Assembly: GCA_900555765.1 (NCBI GenBank)
Contig: USMA01000050.1
Coordinates: 1-6,878 of the forward strand
DNA: 6,878 nucleotides
Reading direction: 5' to 3'
From: an uncultured Collinsella sp.
GTDB lineage: Bacteria > Actinomycetota > Coriobacteriia > Coriobacteriales > Coriobacteriaceae
The translations under genes and the position numbers were made by a program. The notes under the pieces were generated by a model, which saw only the letters and a list, made by a program, of their open reading frames with translations, was not told the origin of the DNA and did not search any database. Shown here piece after piece: positions 5,786 through 6,878 of this stretch. Numbering within the stretch: position 1 is the first letter of the stretch; each line of letters opens with the position of its first letter.

Positions 5786-6877
5786 CTACTGTGCGGTGCT
5801 GAGCGAGCGCCTGACTGCATCACGCCAGCCCGCAAGGTTTTGCTCGCGGCGCTCGGCGGACATGTGGGGAAGGAAGGGCCTAACGATCTGGGCATTTTGC
5901 TCCAGCTCTTCTAGGTCTTCCCAATAGCCGACGGCAAGACCCGCCAAGTACGCGGCGCCGATTGCCGTGGTCTCCACCGTCTCGCATTGCAGCACGGGGA
6001 TATCCAGCAGGTCGGCCTGGAATTGCATGATGAACTCGTTGCGCGAGGCACCGCCATCGACAGACAGGCGCTCGATCGAAAGCCCCACGTCCTGCTCCAT
6101 GGCGCGCAGCACGTCGTAGCTCTGATATGCCATGGATTCGCAGGCGGCACGTACGATGGTCGCACGGCTCGAGGCGCCGGTCAGACCGCACACGATACCG
6201 CGGGCATGCGGGTCCCACCAGGGAGCACCCAATCCCGCAAAGGCGGGAACGAAGTAGCAGCCCTCGTTGTCGCTAATCGAAGCGGCGAGTTGTGCCGACT
6301 CGCTCACGCTCGAGATGATGCCCATGTTGTTGCGAAGCCAGTTCATGGTGGAACCGGCAGCAAAGATGGAGCCCTCGAGCGCATAGCTGACTTTGCCGTC
6401 CGCAGCGATACCGATGGTGGAGACCAGGCCATTCTTGGATTCGACGATCTCGTCGCCGGTGTTCATGAGCATAAAGCAGCCCGTGCCATAGGTGTTTTTG
6501 GTCTGGCCGGGACGGAAACAGCAGTGGCCGAACAGCGACGCCTGTTGGTCACCTGCCACGCCCATGATGGGCGGCATGTTGGTCATGATGTCGCTCGCGA
6601 CGCGGCCGTAGTCGCCCGAGCTCCAGCGAACCTCGGGCATCATGGAACGTGGAACGTCAAAGAGCGCCAGCAGGTCGTCGTCCCAATCGAGCGTATGGAT
6701 ATTAAAGAGTGCCGTGCGGCTGGCATTGGTGTAGTCGGTGGCAAAGACCTGGCCGCCGGTGAGGTTGTAGATGAGCCAGGTGTCGATGGTGCCAAACATG
6801 AGGTCGCCCGCCGCCGCGCTCTCGCGTGCGCCGTCGACGTTGTCGAGAATCCACTGCACCTTGGAGGCCGAGAAATA
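5786..6877 (-). CDS. glpK: Glycerol kinase, N-terminus cut by window edge
   Basis: Phosphorylates glycerol to sn-glycerol 3-phosphate with ATP, trapping glycerol taken up by GlpF-type channels. The frame is open to the right edge, starting YFSASKVQWILDN, which aligns with about E. coli residue 135; some 135 N-terminal residues are outside. It gives 363 residues. Motifs: the edge Tyr (glycerol contact Tyr135), TDYTNASRTALFNIHTLDWD, GVAGDQQASLFG with the catalytic-base Asp, NTYGTGCFMLMNTGD, YALEGSIFAAGS, FVPAFAGLGAPWWDPHARG, VDGGASRNEFIMQFQ (adenine/phosphate side) and TTAIGAAYLAGLAVGYW. The loop that in Bacillus-type enzymes contains the HPr-phosphorylated His (SEHGLLTT) reads SKNGLVST, so PTS-HPr activation at that site is unlikely. 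The C-terminus ends SLSTAQ. Its promoter and any glp partners are outside the window. Confidence 0.97.
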   Translation of the reverse strand, partial: YFSASKVQWILDNVDGARESAAAGDLMFGTIDTWLIYNLTGGQVFATDYTNASRTALFNIHTLDWDDDLLALFDVPRSMMPEVRWSSGDYGRVASDIMTNMPPIMGVAGDQQASLFGHCCFRPGQTKNTYGTGCFMLMNTGDEIVESKNGLVSTIGIAADGKVSYALEGSIFAAGSTMNWLRNNMGIISSVSESAQLAASISDNEGCYFVPAFAGLGAPWWDPHARGIVCGLTGASSRATIVRAACESMAYQSYDVLRAMEQDVGLSIERLSVDGGASRNEFIMQFQADLLDIPVLQCETVETTAIGAAYLAGLAVGYWEDLEELEQNAQIVRPFLPHMSAERREQNLAGWRDAVRRSLSTAQ

Positions 6878-6878
6878 C

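Noticed and set aside
1..6878. Mobile element, CRISPR, tRNA/rRNA or a novel gene system
   Set aside because: No transposase or integrase, no regularly spaced repeats, no RNA gene signature; nearly all bases are explained by conserved housekeeping genes.

Overview
This window is a stretch of core bacterial chromosome in which every gene I can support lies on the minus strand. In transcription order (from the right end to the left) these are: a glycerol kinase gene cut by the right edge (glpK), uracil phosphoribosyltransferase (upp), and most of an F1Fo ATP synthase operon. The operon runs: small membrane protein in the atpI position, atpB (a), atpE (c), atpF (b), atpH (delta), atpA (alpha), and the first two thirds of atpG (gamma), cut by the left edge. 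The remaining atp genes (normally atpD and atpC) would lie to the left of position 1.

The DNA is GC-rich with G/C-preferring third codon positions. Upp next to an atpI-like gene and atpBEFHAG is a common Gram-positive arrangement. The protein features (short c subunit, b subunit with a signal-peptide-like N-terminus, short delta, actinobacteria-like RLF.NMFAGH motif in subunit a) make me suspect a Coriobacteriia/Collinsella-like gut actinobacterium. That is an inference from impression, not a database result.

Layout: 5786-6877 glpK; 5663-5785 a 123-base spacer with two small inverted repeats; 5015-5662 upp; 4735-5014 a spacer holding a perfect 10-bp hairpin and the best promoter candidate in the window (-10 at 4796-4801, -35 at 4818-4823), pointing into the atp operon; 4423-4734 the small membrane protein; 3616-4419 atpB; 3492-3615 a 124-base spacer with an imperfect 9-bp hairpin and a very strong Shine-Dalgarno for atpE; 3297-3491 atpE; 2679-3281 atpF; 2213-2689 atpH; 615-2213 atpA; 1-609 atpG. 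The atp genes are packed tightly: gaps of 3, 124 and 15 bases, overlaps of 11 and 1 bases, then a 5-base gap. This is expected for one co-translated operon.

Together a, b and c form the membrane proton channel and ring, b and delta the peripheral stalk, alpha (with beta) the catalytic head, and gamma the central shaft. Upp salvages uracil to UMP using PRPP, and GlpK phosphorylates glycerol; neither is part of the ATP synthase. I find no mobile element, CRISPR array, RNA gene or novel defence-type system. The points worth a second look are residue-level oddities: an unfamiliar gamma tail at the left edge, Asp to Ala in the PRPP loop of Upp, Gln to Lys in the alpha P-loop, Gly to Cys next to the essential Arg of subunit a, a shortened delta N-domain, a short c subunit, and a cleavable-looking signal peptide on subunit b.
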